The notes under the pieces: model-generated
Told to the model about the DNA's origin: nothing
What the model saw: the letters and a program-made list of their open reading frames with translations, nothing else
Database searches by the model: none
Source of the DNA: Nocardia aurea
Lineage (GTDB): Bacteria; Actinomycetota; Actinomycetes; Mycobacteriales; Mycobacteriaceae
Assembly: GCF_003123685.1 (NCBI RefSeq)
Contig: NZ_QCYJ01000021.1
Location: 310,001 to 374,000 of the forward strand
Length of the DNA stretch: 64,000 bases
Reading direction: 5' to 3'
In this document: in pieces, positions 16,433-25,697 of the stretch
How positions within the stretch are numbered: the first letter of the stretch is position 1
Layout: each line of letters starts with the position of its first letter
Translations under genes and position numbers: made by a program

Positions 16433-17362
16433 TCAGTGCGGAATGGAGTCGATCAGCGCACGCGCGCCCTGGCGCAGCAGATCCGCGCCGACGAAGAAGC
16501 CCAGTGCCTGCGGATCCTCCGCGACGCCCCAGTGCATGGCGTCGAGCCAGCGGCTGCCGTCGAGATCGAACACCTTGCCGTGCAGGGTGAGACGGCCGGT
16601 GGCATCGGAGGTCGCGTAGCCCGCGATGGGGGAGTTGCAGTGGCCCTGGAGCGCGTGCAGCATCGCCCGTTCGGCGTCGGCGTGCCGGTGGGTGACGGCG
16701 TCGTCGAGTCGCGCGCCGAGTTCGAGGAGTTGGGTGTCGTCCTTACGGCACTGCAACGCGATGACGCCCGCGCCGATCGGCGGGAGCATGACGTCCAGAC
16801 CGAGGGTTTCGGTGATGCGGTGCGCCTGGTTCACCCGGTGCAGGCCGGAGACCGCCGCGATCAGGACATCGATATGACCCTCTTCGAGGCGAGCCAGGCG
16901 CGTATTGACATTGCCGCGCAACGGTTTCACCGCCAGGTGCGGATAGTGCAGCCGCAATTGCGCGCTGCGCCGGACCGAACTGGTCCCGACCACCGTGCCC
17001 TCCGGCAACTCGCTCAGCGGAGCGCCGGTGCGGGTGATGACCGCGTCGTGCACGTCCTCGCGCGGCAGATACCCGGCGAAGGCGAGTCCCTCGGGCACCG
17101 GGATATCGCCCGGGATGTCCTTGAGGCAGTGCACCGCGAGGTCGGCGTCGTCGGCGAGCAGCGCGACATCGATCTCCTTGACGAACGCGCCCTTGCCGCC
17201 GAGTTTCGACAGATCGCCCATCCACCGGTCACCCGCGGTGGTCAATTTCACGATCTCGCTGTCCACCCCGAGACCCGCGAGTAGACCCGCGACCTGTTCG
17301 GCTTGCGCCAGAGCCATCGGACTTGATCGGGTCGAAATGCGAATAACGCGCCCACGCGACAT
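16433..17362 (-). CDS. hemC: Hydroxymethylbilane synthase (porphobilinogen deaminase)
   Basis: This enzyme joins four porphobilinogen units into hydroxymethylbilane in heme, siroheme and cobalamin synthesis. The 309-residue product shows the active-site strings KGAFVKEIDVALL and AVHCLKDIP, with the catalytic Asp in DADLAVH, the arginines in GTSSVRRSAQL, and the dipyrromethane cofactor cysteine in GHCNSPIAG. The ATG at 17362 is used. Here hemC stands apart from hemA, hemD and hemB, which usually adjoin it in actinobacteria, so this may be a second copy or relocated gene. Confidence 0.93.
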   Translation of the reverse strand: MSRGRVIRISTRSSPMALAQAEQVAGLLAGLGVDSEIVKLTTAGDRWMGDLSKLGGKGAFVKEIDVALLADDADLAVHCLKDIPGDIPVPEGLAFAGYLPREDVHDAVITRTGAPLSELPEGTVVGTSSVRRSAQLRLHYPHLAVKPLRGNVNTRLARLEEGHIDVLIAAVSGLHRVNQAHRITETLGLDVMLPPIGAGVIALQCRKDDTQLLELGARLDDAVTHRHADAERAMLHALQGHCNSPIAGYATSDATGRLTLHGKVFDLDGSRWLDAMHWGVAEDPQALGFFVGADLLRQGARALIDSIPH

Positions 17363-17572
17363 TCCGGGGACATTACTCCGCCGAGATCGGGGGCGAACAG
17401 AGGGGACGCGCGCGCGTCGGTCGTCTCGGCGTTCGTTCGGATCTCCGTGCAGGGGAAACGAGTCGAGGACTGTCGCCTGTGTCACCCTGACCCGCCGCCG
17501 CCGTCCGCTGTTCCGGCGGTCCGGAACCGGCCGCGCGCATCCGAACAGACGCCGCGGCCGGACACGTCCGGG

Positions 17573-19288
17573 TCAGGATGTAGGCGGCACCGAACTCCCG
17601 CCGCTCGCGAGCCGGGACGCGAGCGCGCGCCCCGCGGCGCGGCCGGAGAAGATGCAGCCGCCCAGGAACGTGCCCTCGAGCGCGTTGTATCCGTGCACGC
17701 CGCCGCCGCCGAATCCCGCGACCTCGCCCGCGGCGTACAGGCCCGCGAACGGTGTGCCGTCCGGGCGAACGACCTGGGAGTCCAGCGTCGTCTGGAGGCC
17801 GCCGAGGGTCTTGCGAGTCAGGATATTGAGCCGGACCGCGATCAGTGGGCCGTGTGCCGGATCCAGGATGCGATGCGGTTTGGCCACCCGGCCCGCCTTG
17901 TCGCCGAAGTACTGGCGCGCGTTGGTGATCGCCATCAACTGGGCGTCCTTGCTGAACTTGTTGCCGATCTCCCGGTCCCTGGCGACGATCTGCGCTTCGA
18001 GCGCGTCGTGATCGAGTCGCGGGCCGCGGGCGATCTTGTTCATGCCGTCGACGAGTTCGCGCAGGGTGTCGGCGACGACGAAATCGACGCCGTGCTGTTT
18101 GAACGCCTCGACCGGACCGGGCGCGCCCTTGGCGACGCGGCTCTTCAGGGTGAGTTTGAGATCCTTGCCGGTGATATCGGGATTCTGTTCGGAACCGGAG
18201 AGCGCGAACTCCTTCTCGATGATCGACTGGGTGAGCACGAACCACGAGTAGTCGTGGCCGGAGGCGAGGATCTCCTTCATCGTGGCGTTGGTGTCGAATC
18301 CGGGGAAACACGGTGCGGGCAGCCGTTTTCCGTTCGCGTCGAACCACAGCGAGGAGGGGCCGGGGATGATGCGGATGGCGTGATCCGGCCAGATCGGATC
18401 CCAGTTGACGATGCCTTCGGTGTAGTGCCACATGCGATCTCGATTGACGATCGCGCCGCCCGCGGCCTCGGTGATCCCGAGCATGCGCCCGTCGACGTGG
18501 GCGGGCACACCGGAGATCAGCGTCTCGGGGCACGGCCCGAGACGATCGGTCGGCCAGTTCCGGCGGATCAGTTCGTGGTTGTGGCCGATACCGCCGGAGG
18601 TGACGACGACCGCCGACGCCCGGAACTCGAATTCACCGACCACCTCGCGCGAGGACGCGACACCGCGCGCGGTATCGGAATCCTCCAGCACACTGCCTTT
18701 CACGCCCACCACCGCGTCGTCCTCGACGATCAGCTCGTCGACCCGGTGCCGGAAACTGAATCCGGCCAGACCGCGCTTCTCGGCGTCGAGCACGGGTTCG
18801 GCGAAGACGCGCAGCACCTCGGGCCCGGTACCCCAGGTGAGGTGGAAACGCGGCACCGAGTTGCCGTGCCCGTCGGCGAAACCGCCGCCGCGTTCGGCCC
18901 AGCCGACCAGCGGTGTCACCCGCAAGCCCAGGGCGTGCAGGTAATCCCGCTTCTCGGTGGCGGCGAACCGGACGTAGGCCCGCGCCCACTGACGGGCCCA
19001 GTGATCCTCGTCGTCACGATCGAAGCCCGCCGAGCCGAGCCAATCCTGTAGCGCCAGTTCGTAGGAGTCCTTGATCCCGAGTCGGCGCTGTTCGGGACTG
19101 TCGACGAAGAACAGGCCACCCAGCGACCAGAACGCCTGCCCGCCGAGGTTGGCGCGGTTCTCCTGATCGATCAGATGTACCGTGCGGCCCGCCGCGGTGA
19201 GTTCGTAGGCCGCGACCAGACCGGCCAGACCCGCGCCGACGACGATGACATCGGCCGTGCGCGCGAATTCGGGACTGCAATTGGTCAT
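17573..19288 (-). CDS. FAD-binding dehydrogenase, KstD-like
   Basis: The 571-residue product has the N-terminal FAD motif GAGLAGLVAAYEL and a conserved C-terminal FAD loop GGGGVHGYNALEGTFLGG. It belongs to the fumarate reductase and 3-ketosteroid 1-dehydrogenase superfamily, resembling Rv0785-type dehydrogenases. It likely introduces a double bond into a ketosteroid or other cyclic ketone, which is inferred. The ATG at 19288 has GAAGGA 5 bases upstream; ATG at 19294 is in frame and overlaps the TetR stop. It is co-transcribed with that TetR gene. Confidence 0.85.
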   Translation of the reverse strand: MTNCSPEFARTADVIVVGAGLAGLVAAYELTAAGRTVHLIDQENRANLGGQAFWSLGGLFFVDSPEQRRLGIKDSYELALQDWLGSAGFDRDDEDHWARQWARAYVRFAATEKRDYLHALGLRVTPLVGWAERGGGFADGHGNSVPRFHLTWGTGPEVLRVFAEPVLDAEKRGLAGFSFRHRVDELIVEDDAVVGVKGSVLEDSDTARGVASSREVVGEFEFRASAVVVTSGGIGHNHELIRRNWPTDRLGPCPETLISGVPAHVDGRMLGITEAAGGAIVNRDRMWHYTEGIVNWDPIWPDHAIRIIPGPSSLWFDANGKRLPAPCFPGFDTNATMKEILASGHDYSWFVLTQSIIEKEFALSGSEQNPDITGKDLKLTLKSRVAKGAPGPVEAFKQHGVDFVVADTLRELVDGMNKIARGPRLDHDALEAQIVARDREIGNKFSKDAQLMAITNARQYFGDKAGRVAKPHRILDPAHGPLIAVRLNILTRKTLGGLQTTLDSQVVRPDGTPFAGLYAAGEVAGFGGGGVHGYNALEGTFLGGCIFSGRAAGRALASRLASGGSSVPPTS

Positions 19289-19290
19289 GT

Positions 19291-19989
19291 TCATCCTTCG
19301 GTGGTGGTGGGCGGTGTGGTCGTCGCGGGCGCGCTGTACGCCAGGACCACATGTCCGAGCAGGTCGGTACGCGCGCGCCGGATCCGGCTGTCGAGCGGTT
19401 CCATGAGTACTTGGATCGCGGTGCCGTCGTGCACGGCGACGATCGCCCGCCCGAGCGCGACCGGATCGGCGACATCGCGCCCGAGTCCGGCCAGCGCCGC
19501 GACCACGGTCGGCACGAGTGCGGCCACGATCGCCTCCTCGCGGTCGGCCATCGCGGTGCGCAGGGCGGGGGTCCGCAGGGCGTGCGCGGTGAACTCGGCG
19601 CTGATCCGGAACCAGGCCTCGTCGAGCGGCACCGCCTGTTCCAGGCGGCGGATGGCATCGCGCAGGTCGCCGACGCCATCCGCGGCGATGCCGTCGAGCG
19701 CGGCGCGCAGATCGTCGAGCATCGCCGCCGAGCGCTGTTCCCAGATGGCGAGGAACAGTTCGTCGAGCGAGGCGAAATTGGAGTAGAAGGCCCCCCGGGT
19801 GAAACCCGCGCGATCACAGATCCGCTCGACCGACGCGCGCCCGAAACCCTCCTCGGCGAAGACGTCGTAGGCGGCGGTGAGCAGGCGGTGCCGTGTTTCG
19901 CTACGTCTGCGCGTGACGCGGCGCGGTGCACTCCGGGTGGTCGGCGACGACAGGGGCCCTCCTCGAACAAAACGGACATTCCGGTCCAT
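19291..19989 (-). CDS. TetR family transcriptional regulator
   Basis: The 232-residue product has a TetR DNA-binding domain at about residues 31-80 (VERICDRAGFTRGAFYSNFAS) and an effector domain of about 140 residues. It precedes the KstD-like gene with an ATGA junction, so it probably controls that gene and itself. Two 14-base palindromes end four bases before its ATG at 19989, leaving almost no leader. The effector may be a steroid or other substrate of the flavoprotein. Confidence 0.88.
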   Translation of the reverse strand: MDRNVRFVRGGPLSSPTTRSAPRRVTRRRSETRHRLLTAAYDVFAEEGFGRASVERICDRAGFTRGAFYSNFASLDELFLAIWEQRSAAMLDDLRAALDGIAADGVGDLRDAIRRLEQAVPLDEAWFRISAEFTAHALRTPALRTAMADREEAIVAALVPTVVAALAGLGRDVADPVALGRAIVAVHDGTAIQVLMEPLDSRIRRARTDLLGHVVLAYSAPATTTPPTTTEG

Positions 19990-19992
19990 TGG

Positions 19993-20023
19993 ATACAGTT
20001 CTGTATTGGATACGGAACTGTAT
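19993..20023. promoter_or_regulatory. Twin palindromic TetR operators
   Basis: ATACAGTTCTGTAT (19993-20006) is a perfect palindrome. ATACGGAACTGTAT (20010-20023) is the same with one mismatch, 17 bases further. They sit directly before the TetR start, as expected for cooperative autorepression. Confidence 0.7.
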
Positions 20024-20232
20024 CAGCTCGCGCCGCGCCCGGGTTCGGTTCGGTGGGATTCGGAGGGCGGCGCCACATTCGCCCGACCCCGCGTACGGGC
20101 CTTTCACCGGGCCCGGTCGACCTCGTCCTGTAGTGAAATCGCCCTCCGCACAACGATTGAGCGTTGAGCCGGTCTCGCTTCGGTCCGATTCCTTGACGCC
20201 GACCGGCGCCGTCCCTACCTTCGCGGATATAG

Positions 20233-20267
20233 CCGAGTGGCGCTTGTCATCGACAGGCGCCACTCGG
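20233..20267 (+). other. Strong hairpin in cutinase 5' region
   Basis: Sixteen-base arms pair perfectly except for one G-T wobble around a 3-base loop ATC. The hairpin lies 31 bases before the cutinase ATG in a divergent region, so it is not at the end of any visible gene. It lacks a T tract. Confidence 0.6.
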
Positions 20268-20298
20268 CGTCTCACAACGGCGTGAGTGGGTGATCACG

Positions 20299-20952
20299 AT
20301 GGCAATCCGACACATCAAATTCTCCGAGAAGTGGCTTCCGGTACGGGCATTCGCGGTGGTGGTCCTGGTGGCGGGGGTGACGAGTCTGGGCGCTACGGCC
20401 CTGGCGAACGACTGCGCGGCGGTCGACGTCGTCGTCGCGAGGGGGACCGGGGAACCCGGGTGGCTGGGCAGCGTGGTCGGTGACCCGCTGTACGGCGAAC
20501 TGGTACAGGCACTTCCGGTCGATTCGACCGCGTACGCGGTGAATTATCCCGCCGACCTGACGGTTCCGTCGTCTGCGGCCGACGGAACGACCGATATGGT
20601 GAATCACCTCGTCCGGCAGTCCGAGGACTGCCCGGATCAGCGTTTCGTCCTGGTCGGTTACTCCCAGGGAGCCGCGGTCGTCCACGGCGTTCTCGGTACC
20701 GCCCTGGTCGCCTGGATTCCCGGCGTCCACGTCCTTCCGATACATCTCGAATCGAAGGTGGCGGCGGTTCTGCTGTTCGGTGATCCGCTGCGCGCGGTCG
20801 GCTGGCGGGTCTCGGATCTCTATCTGTGGCGAACCGGAAATTACTGTGTGAGCGGCGATCCCATCTGCGGTGGTGGCATCGACTTCCGCACACACACCGA
20901 TTACGGATGGGCATTCGGACCCGCGGCGTGGTTCGCGGCCGAACACGTCTGA
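20299..20952 (+). CDS. Secreted cutinase family esterase
   Basis: Cutinase-like proteins are exported serine esterases or lipases. The 217-residue product begins with a signal peptide (FAVVVLVAGVTSLGATALA). Catalytic residues are Ser122 in GYSQG, Asp187 in SGDPIC and His199 in THTDYGW, with cysteines placed for the usual disulfides. ATG at 20299 is chosen; GTG at 20290 is an in-frame alternative. It stands alone, preceded by an unusual hairpin and followed by a very strong bidirectional terminator. Confidence 0.9.
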   Translation: MAIRHIKFSEKWLPVRAFAVVVLVAGVTSLGATALANDCAAVDVVVARGTGEPGWLGSVVGDPLYGELVQALPVDSTAYAVNYPADLTVPSSAADGTTDMVNHLVRQSEDCPDQRFVLVGYSQGAAVVHGVLGTALVAWIPGVHVLPIHLESKVAAVLLFGDPLRAVGWRVSDLYLWRTGNYCVSGDPICGGGIDFRTHTDYGWAFGPAAWFAAEHV

Positions 20953-20963
20953 TCCGCGACCGA

Positions 20964-21013
20964 GCACGGCGACGCGGGGTGGAGGGCCTGCCCTCCACCC
21001 CGCGTCGCCGTGC
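20964..21013. terminator. Very strong bidirectional hairpin
   Basis: Two perfect 23-base complementary arms (20964-20986 and 20991-21013) flank loop CCTG. It lies between the convergent cutinase and acyl-CoA reductase genes and probably terminates both. Confidence 0.8.
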
Positions 21014-21031
21014 CGAGGTGAATTCGTTTCG

Positions 21032-23050
21032 CTACCAGTGCAATCCGGGCACGATTCGCGCCATGCGGGCCGCCGGACCCGGCAACGCCATCAACGGCAG
21101 CAGCATCGGGGCGAGTACGCCGAGCGCGGTCCCGGTCGCCGAGGACTTGTCCGCGCTCTCGGCGCGCGGTATCGACGACACCCCGCGCGCGGCATCGGAT
21201 TCGCCGAACCGACGGAAACCTCGATGCATGATGGACCGCTTCACCGACGGCATGAGCAGGTCGACGGCCTGGGCGAACGTGCCGACGGGGGTGTCGATGC
21301 GGTCGGGGCGTTCTTCCAGCGCCCTGACCACGATGGCGGCGGCCCGGTCGGGATCGGGGACGGGCAGCGAGCGGTAGAGGTCGGTCGGCGCGATCATCGG
21401 GGTGCGCACCAGCGGCATCCGGATCGAGGTGAATCCGACTCCGGCGTCGCTGTTCTCGACCGCGGCGATCTCACTGAAATTGTCCAGCGCGGATTTGCTC
21501 GCCACGTAGGCGGCGAAGCGCGGCACCTTGGTCTGCACCGCGATCGAGGAGATGTTGACGATATGGCCGAAGCGGCGGGCGCGCATGGACGGCAGCAACC
21601 CCAGGATCAGGCGGACCGCGCCGAAATAGTTCACGGCCATGGTCCGCTCGAAATCGTGCATCCGGTCGGTGGAGTTCACCACCGACCGCCGGATCGAACG
21701 GCCCGCGTTGTTGACCAGATAGTCGATGTGACCGTATTCGGCCAGTACCGTCCCGACGAGGGTGTCGACCGCGTCGGGATCGGTGATGTCGCAGGGGTGG
21801 GCGAACGCGCGGCCGCCCTCGTTCCGGATGGATTCGGCTGCCGCGGCGAGATCTTCGACGCCCCGGGCGATCATGACCACGGTCGCGCCGCGCCGTGCCA
21901 CAGCGTGCGCGGTGGCCAGACCGATACCCGAGGACGCCCCGGTGATGAGGATCGTGCGGTCACGGAACGGGTCGGTGGCCTGGCGCCTGCGGCTCGGGTC
22001 GAGATGTTCGCGCCAGTATTGCCACAGGATCGCCGCGTAGCTGTCGAAGGCGGGCACCTCGATTCCGGTACCCCGCAGCAGTGCCCGCGTCGAGTCGGAG
22101 ACGAATTCGGAGGCGAAGGCGACGTGCGGCGCGACCGAGGCGGGAATTCCGATCTGTTCGAGCAGGAAATCGCGGACGGCGGGAACGCCCGGCAGGTGTG
22201 CGAGTCCGCTGAGCGCAGCGGCGCTACCCGGCACCACACCGATTCCGGTGGGTGCTCCCGCCGCCGCGGCGAGCGCGCCGTAGATCGTGTCGAAGGGTTG
22301 CGGGGCCGGATCGGTGAGATGGAATGTGCGTCCGTCGAGCCCGTCCCGACCGATCAGTTCCACCATGGCGGCGGCGACGTAATCGACGGGCACGATATTG
22401 GTCGCGCCCAGATCGGGAAGCGGAATCGGCAGCTCGGCGGGTAGTCCCGCCATTCTGGCGATGGCGGCGAAGAAATAATAGGGACCGTCGATCTTGTCCA
22501 TTTCGCCGGTGCGGGAATCGCCGACGATTATCGCGGGACGATAGACGCGCCAGCGCAATCCGGACGATTCACGGACCAATTTCTCGGCGGCGAATTTCGT
22601 GCGGTGATACGGCGAGGTCAATTGCTGGCCGAGGTCGAAATCCTCCTCGAAATAGCGACCGCGGTGGTCACCGGCCACCGCCACCGAGGAGACATGGTGC
22701 AGGACCGCTTCGGTCTCACGGGCGAGGTCGACCACCGCTCGGGTGCCCGCGACATTCGCGGCGTAGGCGGTGGCCTCGTCGGCGGTCATGTCGTACACCG
22801 CGCCGAGATGGATGATGTGGTCGGCGGCCGGAGCCGGGCCGAGCAGACCGAGTCGCTCGGCCGTCAGATCACCGACCAGTGCGAATACGCGTTCGCTACC
22901 GCGCCATCCGGTGGCCAGTTCGTGGAATTTCGGCAGCGACCCCGGGCGCACGAGCACATGCACGATCGCCGAGGGGTCACGGTCGAGCAGACCCTGTACC
23001 ACCCGCTTGCCCAGAAACCCGGTACCGCCTGTCACGATGTGGGAAACCAT
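21032..23050 (-). CDS. Two-domain fatty acyl-CoA reductase
   Basis: The 672-residue product joins an extended SDR domain (TGGTGFLG near residue 7, catalytic SPYHRTK) to a classical SDR domain (TGASSGIG near residue 375, NNAG, then YVASK). This is the architecture of Marinobacter-type fatty acyl-CoA reductase and of mycobacterial AcrA1 (Rv3391), which reduce acyl-CoA to aldehyde and alcohol for wax-ester synthesis. AGGAGG precedes the ATG at 23050. A 15-base palindrome about 28 bases upstream may be its operator. Confidence 0.88.
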   Translation of the reverse strand: MVSHIVTGGTGFLGKRVVQGLLDRDPSAIVHVLVRPGSLPKFHELATGWRGSERVFALVGDLTAERLGLLGPAPAADHIIHLGAVYDMTADEATAYAANVAGTRAVVDLARETEAVLHHVSSVAVAGDHRGRYFEEDFDLGQQLTSPYHRTKFAAEKLVRESSGLRWRVYRPAIIVGDSRTGEMDKIDGPYYFFAAIARMAGLPAELPIPLPDLGATNIVPVDYVAAAMVELIGRDGLDGRTFHLTDPAPQPFDTIYGALAAAAGAPTGIGVVPGSAAALSGLAHLPGVPAVRDFLLEQIGIPASVAPHVAFASEFVSDSTRALLRGTGIEVPAFDSYAAILWQYWREHLDPSRRRQATDPFRDRTILITGASSGIGLATAHAVARRGATVVMIARGVEDLAAAAESIRNEGGRAFAHPCDITDPDAVDTLVGTVLAEYGHIDYLVNNAGRSIRRSVVNSTDRMHDFERTMAVNYFGAVRLILGLLPSMRARRFGHIVNISSIAVQTKVPRFAAYVASKSALDNFSEIAAVENSDAGVGFTSIRMPLVRTPMIAPTDLYRSLPVPDPDRAAAIVVRALEERPDRIDTPVGTFAQAVDLLMPSVKRSIMHRGFRRFGESDAARGVSSIPRAESADKSSATGTALGVLAPMLLPLMALPGPAARMARIVPGLHW

Positions 23051-23365
23051 CGTTCCTCCTGCTGCTCGCTCGAACCCTGTTGTGGCACAACATTGATCCG
23101 ACATATCGCGGTGTGAATGCGGGAATCAATGATTCGGCACCGCACAGCGATGTGACAGCCGTCGGGCCGAAAGTAGGAACACCTTCGTCCTGACTGATAG
23201 GGAACTGTAATGGGTCCGGTTCGGCGGGAGCAAGCCGCGAGGTTCGCGGACGCTGTGTGAATTGTCACCGCTGATCCGATGTGATTTATGTGTGTAACAA
23301 CAGTTTTCATATACACATCGGAGTTATTGATGCGCCGGTCACATCGGCGCGAACAGAATATCGAA
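23051..23365. other. Intergenic region with palindrome
   Basis: Holds the acyl-CoA reductase leader and promoter. A palindrome lies at 23078-23092, and an AT-rich stretch lies at 23278-23345. No gene is seen. Confidence 0.45.
23078..23092. promoter_or_regulatory. Palindrome upstream of acyl-CoA reductase
   Basis: TGTTGTG-N-CACAACA is a perfect palindrome located 28 bases before the reductase ATG, likely covering its promoter or transcription start. It is a candidate repressor site. Confidence 0.5.
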
Positions 23366-25063
23366 TTACTTCTTTTCGACGCGAGGAGTGGGAGCCTGCA
23401 CGTCGGGGTGGGAGGTCAGGAAGGATTCGAACGCGCCGAGGTCGGTCGGGCCGACGGTCTTGTCGGTGCCTTCGGTGAAGACCGTGAATCCGTCGCCGCC
23501 GGAGGCGAGGAAGCTGTTGGTGGTGATCCGGTAGGTCGCGACCGGGTTGAGCGGCTGACCTCCGATGCGAACGCTCGCGGCGACGACCTTCTGATCCTTC
23601 GGCGCCGAATCGACGTAGGTGTAGGTGAGGCCCGCCGGGGACAGCACAGTGCTCCTACTTCCGTTGCTCCACTGTTGCTCGAGCAGGCGCAGCACCTGCT
23701 GCCCGGTGAGGGTGAGGGTCACGACCTGGTTCCCGAACGGCTGGACCGTGTAGATGTCGCCGTAGGTGATCGGACCCGCTTTCAGGTCGGCGCGGACACC
23801 GCCGGGGTTGGTGAACGCCGCGACGGCGGTCGAGGGAGCCGGGGCGGTCGCGCTCAGCATGGAGTCGGCGACCACGCTGCCAAGCGGTGATTCGCCGGAC
23901 GGGCCGGGATCGTGCGGCAGGGCGACGGCCGTCGTCCCGACCACCCGCGCCGCACGCGGGCGCGCCTGCTCGGCATAGAAATTCACCAGTGCGGTCGCGT
24001 TCGCGTCGGGGGTGACCTCGCGGGTGACCACCCGGTTCACCGCCGAGGCCTGCACGCCGTCCGCGCCGAACCGCAGGGTGACATCGGTGATCAGCCTGCC
24101 GTAGGACGCGGCCTGGGTGACCACTTTCCCGTCCACCGCGCAGACGTAGGGCTGGTGGGTGTGTCCGGTGAGCACCGCGCGGACCGCGGGGTCGGTGCGG
24201 GTGGCGAGTGCGGTGACCTCCGGCCCGACATCGGCGCAGCCGTTGTAGTCGACCGGGCCGGTCCCCGTGGTCTGTTGCGCGCCGCCGTCGTGCACGAGCG
24301 CCACGATCGTCTCCGCACCCGCCGCCTTCATCTCGGGGACGTAAGCGTTGATCGCGCTTACCTGGTCGCCGAAGTTGTAGCCCCGGATCCCTTCCGGCAT
24401 CACGATATTCGCGGTGTCGGCGGTGACGGTGCCGACGACGCCGATCTTGCGCCCGCCGATCTCCACCATCGTCCATGCGCGCAGCGCGGGCGGGAGTTCG
24501 CCCGACGCGTCGGTGACATTCGCGGCCAGGAACGGGAATTTCGCGCCGGTGAACGGCTCGCCGGGCGTGCAGCCGTCGGGGGCGCACCCGCCCCGCTGCA
24601 ATCGCCCCAATTCGATGACGCCGTCGTCGAATTCGTGATTGCCGACCGCCGAGGCGGCGACGCCGACCGTATTCATGAACGCGATGGTCGGCTCATCGTG
24701 GAACAGGCCTGATATCGGCGGGCTCGCGCCGATATTGTCGCCCGCCGACACCACCGCGCTGGCGGGATAGGCCGCTTTCAGCCTGGCCAGGTGCGTCGCG
24801 AGATACACCGCGCCACCCGCGTCGTATCCCGCGATCTTGCCCGTCGACCCCTGCGGCGGCTCGAGATTGCCGTGCAGGTCGTTGAACCCGAACAGGTGCA
24901 CCTCGTCCGGTTTCACGCCGACGAGATCATCGGTCGAGATCAGCGGGGCGCCGCCGGAGGTGGTCGCGGGCGACCTCTCGTCGGTGGCGGGAGCGCACCC
25001 GGCGAGCATGCCGAGAGCGAGGAATCCGATGACGACACCGGCGATGGAACGGGACTCGCGCAT
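23366..25063 (-). CDS. Lipoprotein 5'-nucleotidase / UshA-type metallophosphoesterase
   Basis: The 565-residue exported lipoprotein has lipobox LAGC with the lipidated Cys at residue 23. The metallophosphatase domain carries the metal ligands in GFNDLHGN, SAGDN, GNHEF and GHTHQPY. The C-terminal 5'-nucleotidase domain (about residues 340-530) contains TNPGG and a SGGDGF substrate loop. It should remove phosphate from nucleotides outside the membrane. ATG at 25063 is used. It ends upstream of the acyl-CoA reductase on the same strand, separated by about 315 bases. Confidence 0.9.
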   Translation of the reverse strand: MRESRSIAGVVIGFLALGMLAGCAPATDERSPATTSGGAPLISTDDLVGVKPDEVHLFGFNDLHGNLEPPQGSTGKIAGYDAGGAVYLATHLARLKAAYPASAVVSAGDNIGASPPISGLFHDEPTIAFMNTVGVAASAVGNHEFDDGVIELGRLQRGGCAPDGCTPGEPFTGAKFPFLAANVTDASGELPPALRAWTMVEIGGRKIGVVGTVTADTANIVMPEGIRGYNFGDQVSAINAYVPEMKAAGAETIVALVHDGGAQQTTGTGPVDYNGCADVGPEVTALATRTDPAVRAVLTGHTHQPYVCAVDGKVVTQAASYGRLITDVTLRFGADGVQASAVNRVVTREVTPDANATALVNFYAEQARPRAARVVGTTAVALPHDPGPSGESPLGSVVADSMLSATAPAPSTAVAAFTNPGGVRADLKAGPITYGDIYTVQPFGNQVVTLTLTGQQVLRLLEQQWSNGSRSTVLSPAGLTYTYVDSAPKDQKVVAASVRIGGQPLNPVATYRITTNSFLASGGDGFTVFTEGTDKTVGPTDLGAFESFLTSHPDVQAPTPRVEKK

Positions 25064-25220
25064 ACGCGAGACTTTCCCACGCGTCGGCCGTTCATGCACC
25101 GGACGCGGTGTGTCGTTCCGACCAACGTTCGGCGTGCCGCGAACGGTGTGCCGCCGTACAATCGAAGAGTTCGATCACGGGTCCTTCGACGGCCGGTTCG
25201 TCGACAGCGAGGTGGTTCCC

Positions 25221-25697
25221 ATGTCGTCGACAACGTATCGGCAGGCGCCGACGGCGGTGCTCGATACGTGGCTGTGCCTGGCGGCCGGAATCCTGTTCGG
25301 CGGGGCGGGTACGGCGGTGGTGGTGTCGGCCCTGCTCGCCTACGGCGCGGAGAACGCCGCGAATCTCGATCGGTTCGAGCCCGAATTCGGACTCGTGTTC
25401 GGAATCCTGTGGTGCGCGATCGGCGGGGTCGGACTGTGGGCGGCGCGCGAGATCTGGCGCACGACCCCCCGCCTTGTCATCACCGCGGACGGATTGAGCC
25501 ACTGGCACGGCGGACTGGTGACCGCGTTCGCCTGGTCGGAGATCGAACTGATCCACATCGCGGGCGGGCGCAGGATGACGGTGGTCGCGCGCCATTTCGA
25601 TCCCTACCGCATCGATACCGCCGACCTGTCCACCTCCGCGGACGCCGTCGCCGACACCATCCGCCGCTACCGGCCCTCCGCGCCGATCGTGCGGTAG
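25221..25697 (+). CDS. Membrane protein with PH-like domain
   Basis: The 158-residue product has two membrane segments at about residues 17-43 and 57-75 and a C-terminal cytoplasmic domain (about 80-155) of alternating beta strands. The pattern TADGLSHWHGGLVTAFAWSEIE suggests a bacterial PH-like domain. Function unknown. ATG at 25221 has GAGGTGG upstream. It overlaps the convergent GNAT gene by 31 bases and is divergent from the nucleotidase gene. Confidence 0.75.
   Translation: MSSTTYRQAPTAVLDTWLCLAAGILFGGAGTAVVVSALLAYGAENAANLDRFEPEFGLVFGILWCAIGGVGLWAAREIWRTTPRLVITADGLSHWHGGLVTAFAWSEIELIHIAGGRRMTVVARHFDPYRIDTADLSTSADAVADTIRRYRPSAPIVR

Larger units (their letters stand above)
19990..20298. 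other. Divergent intergenic region
   Basis: Contains the TetR operators (19993-20023) and a strong hairpin at 20233-20267 in the cutinase 5' region. A second short hairpin (CTCAC at 20271-20275, GTGAG at 20282-20286) lies just before the cutinase start. No gene is visible. Confidence 0.5.
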
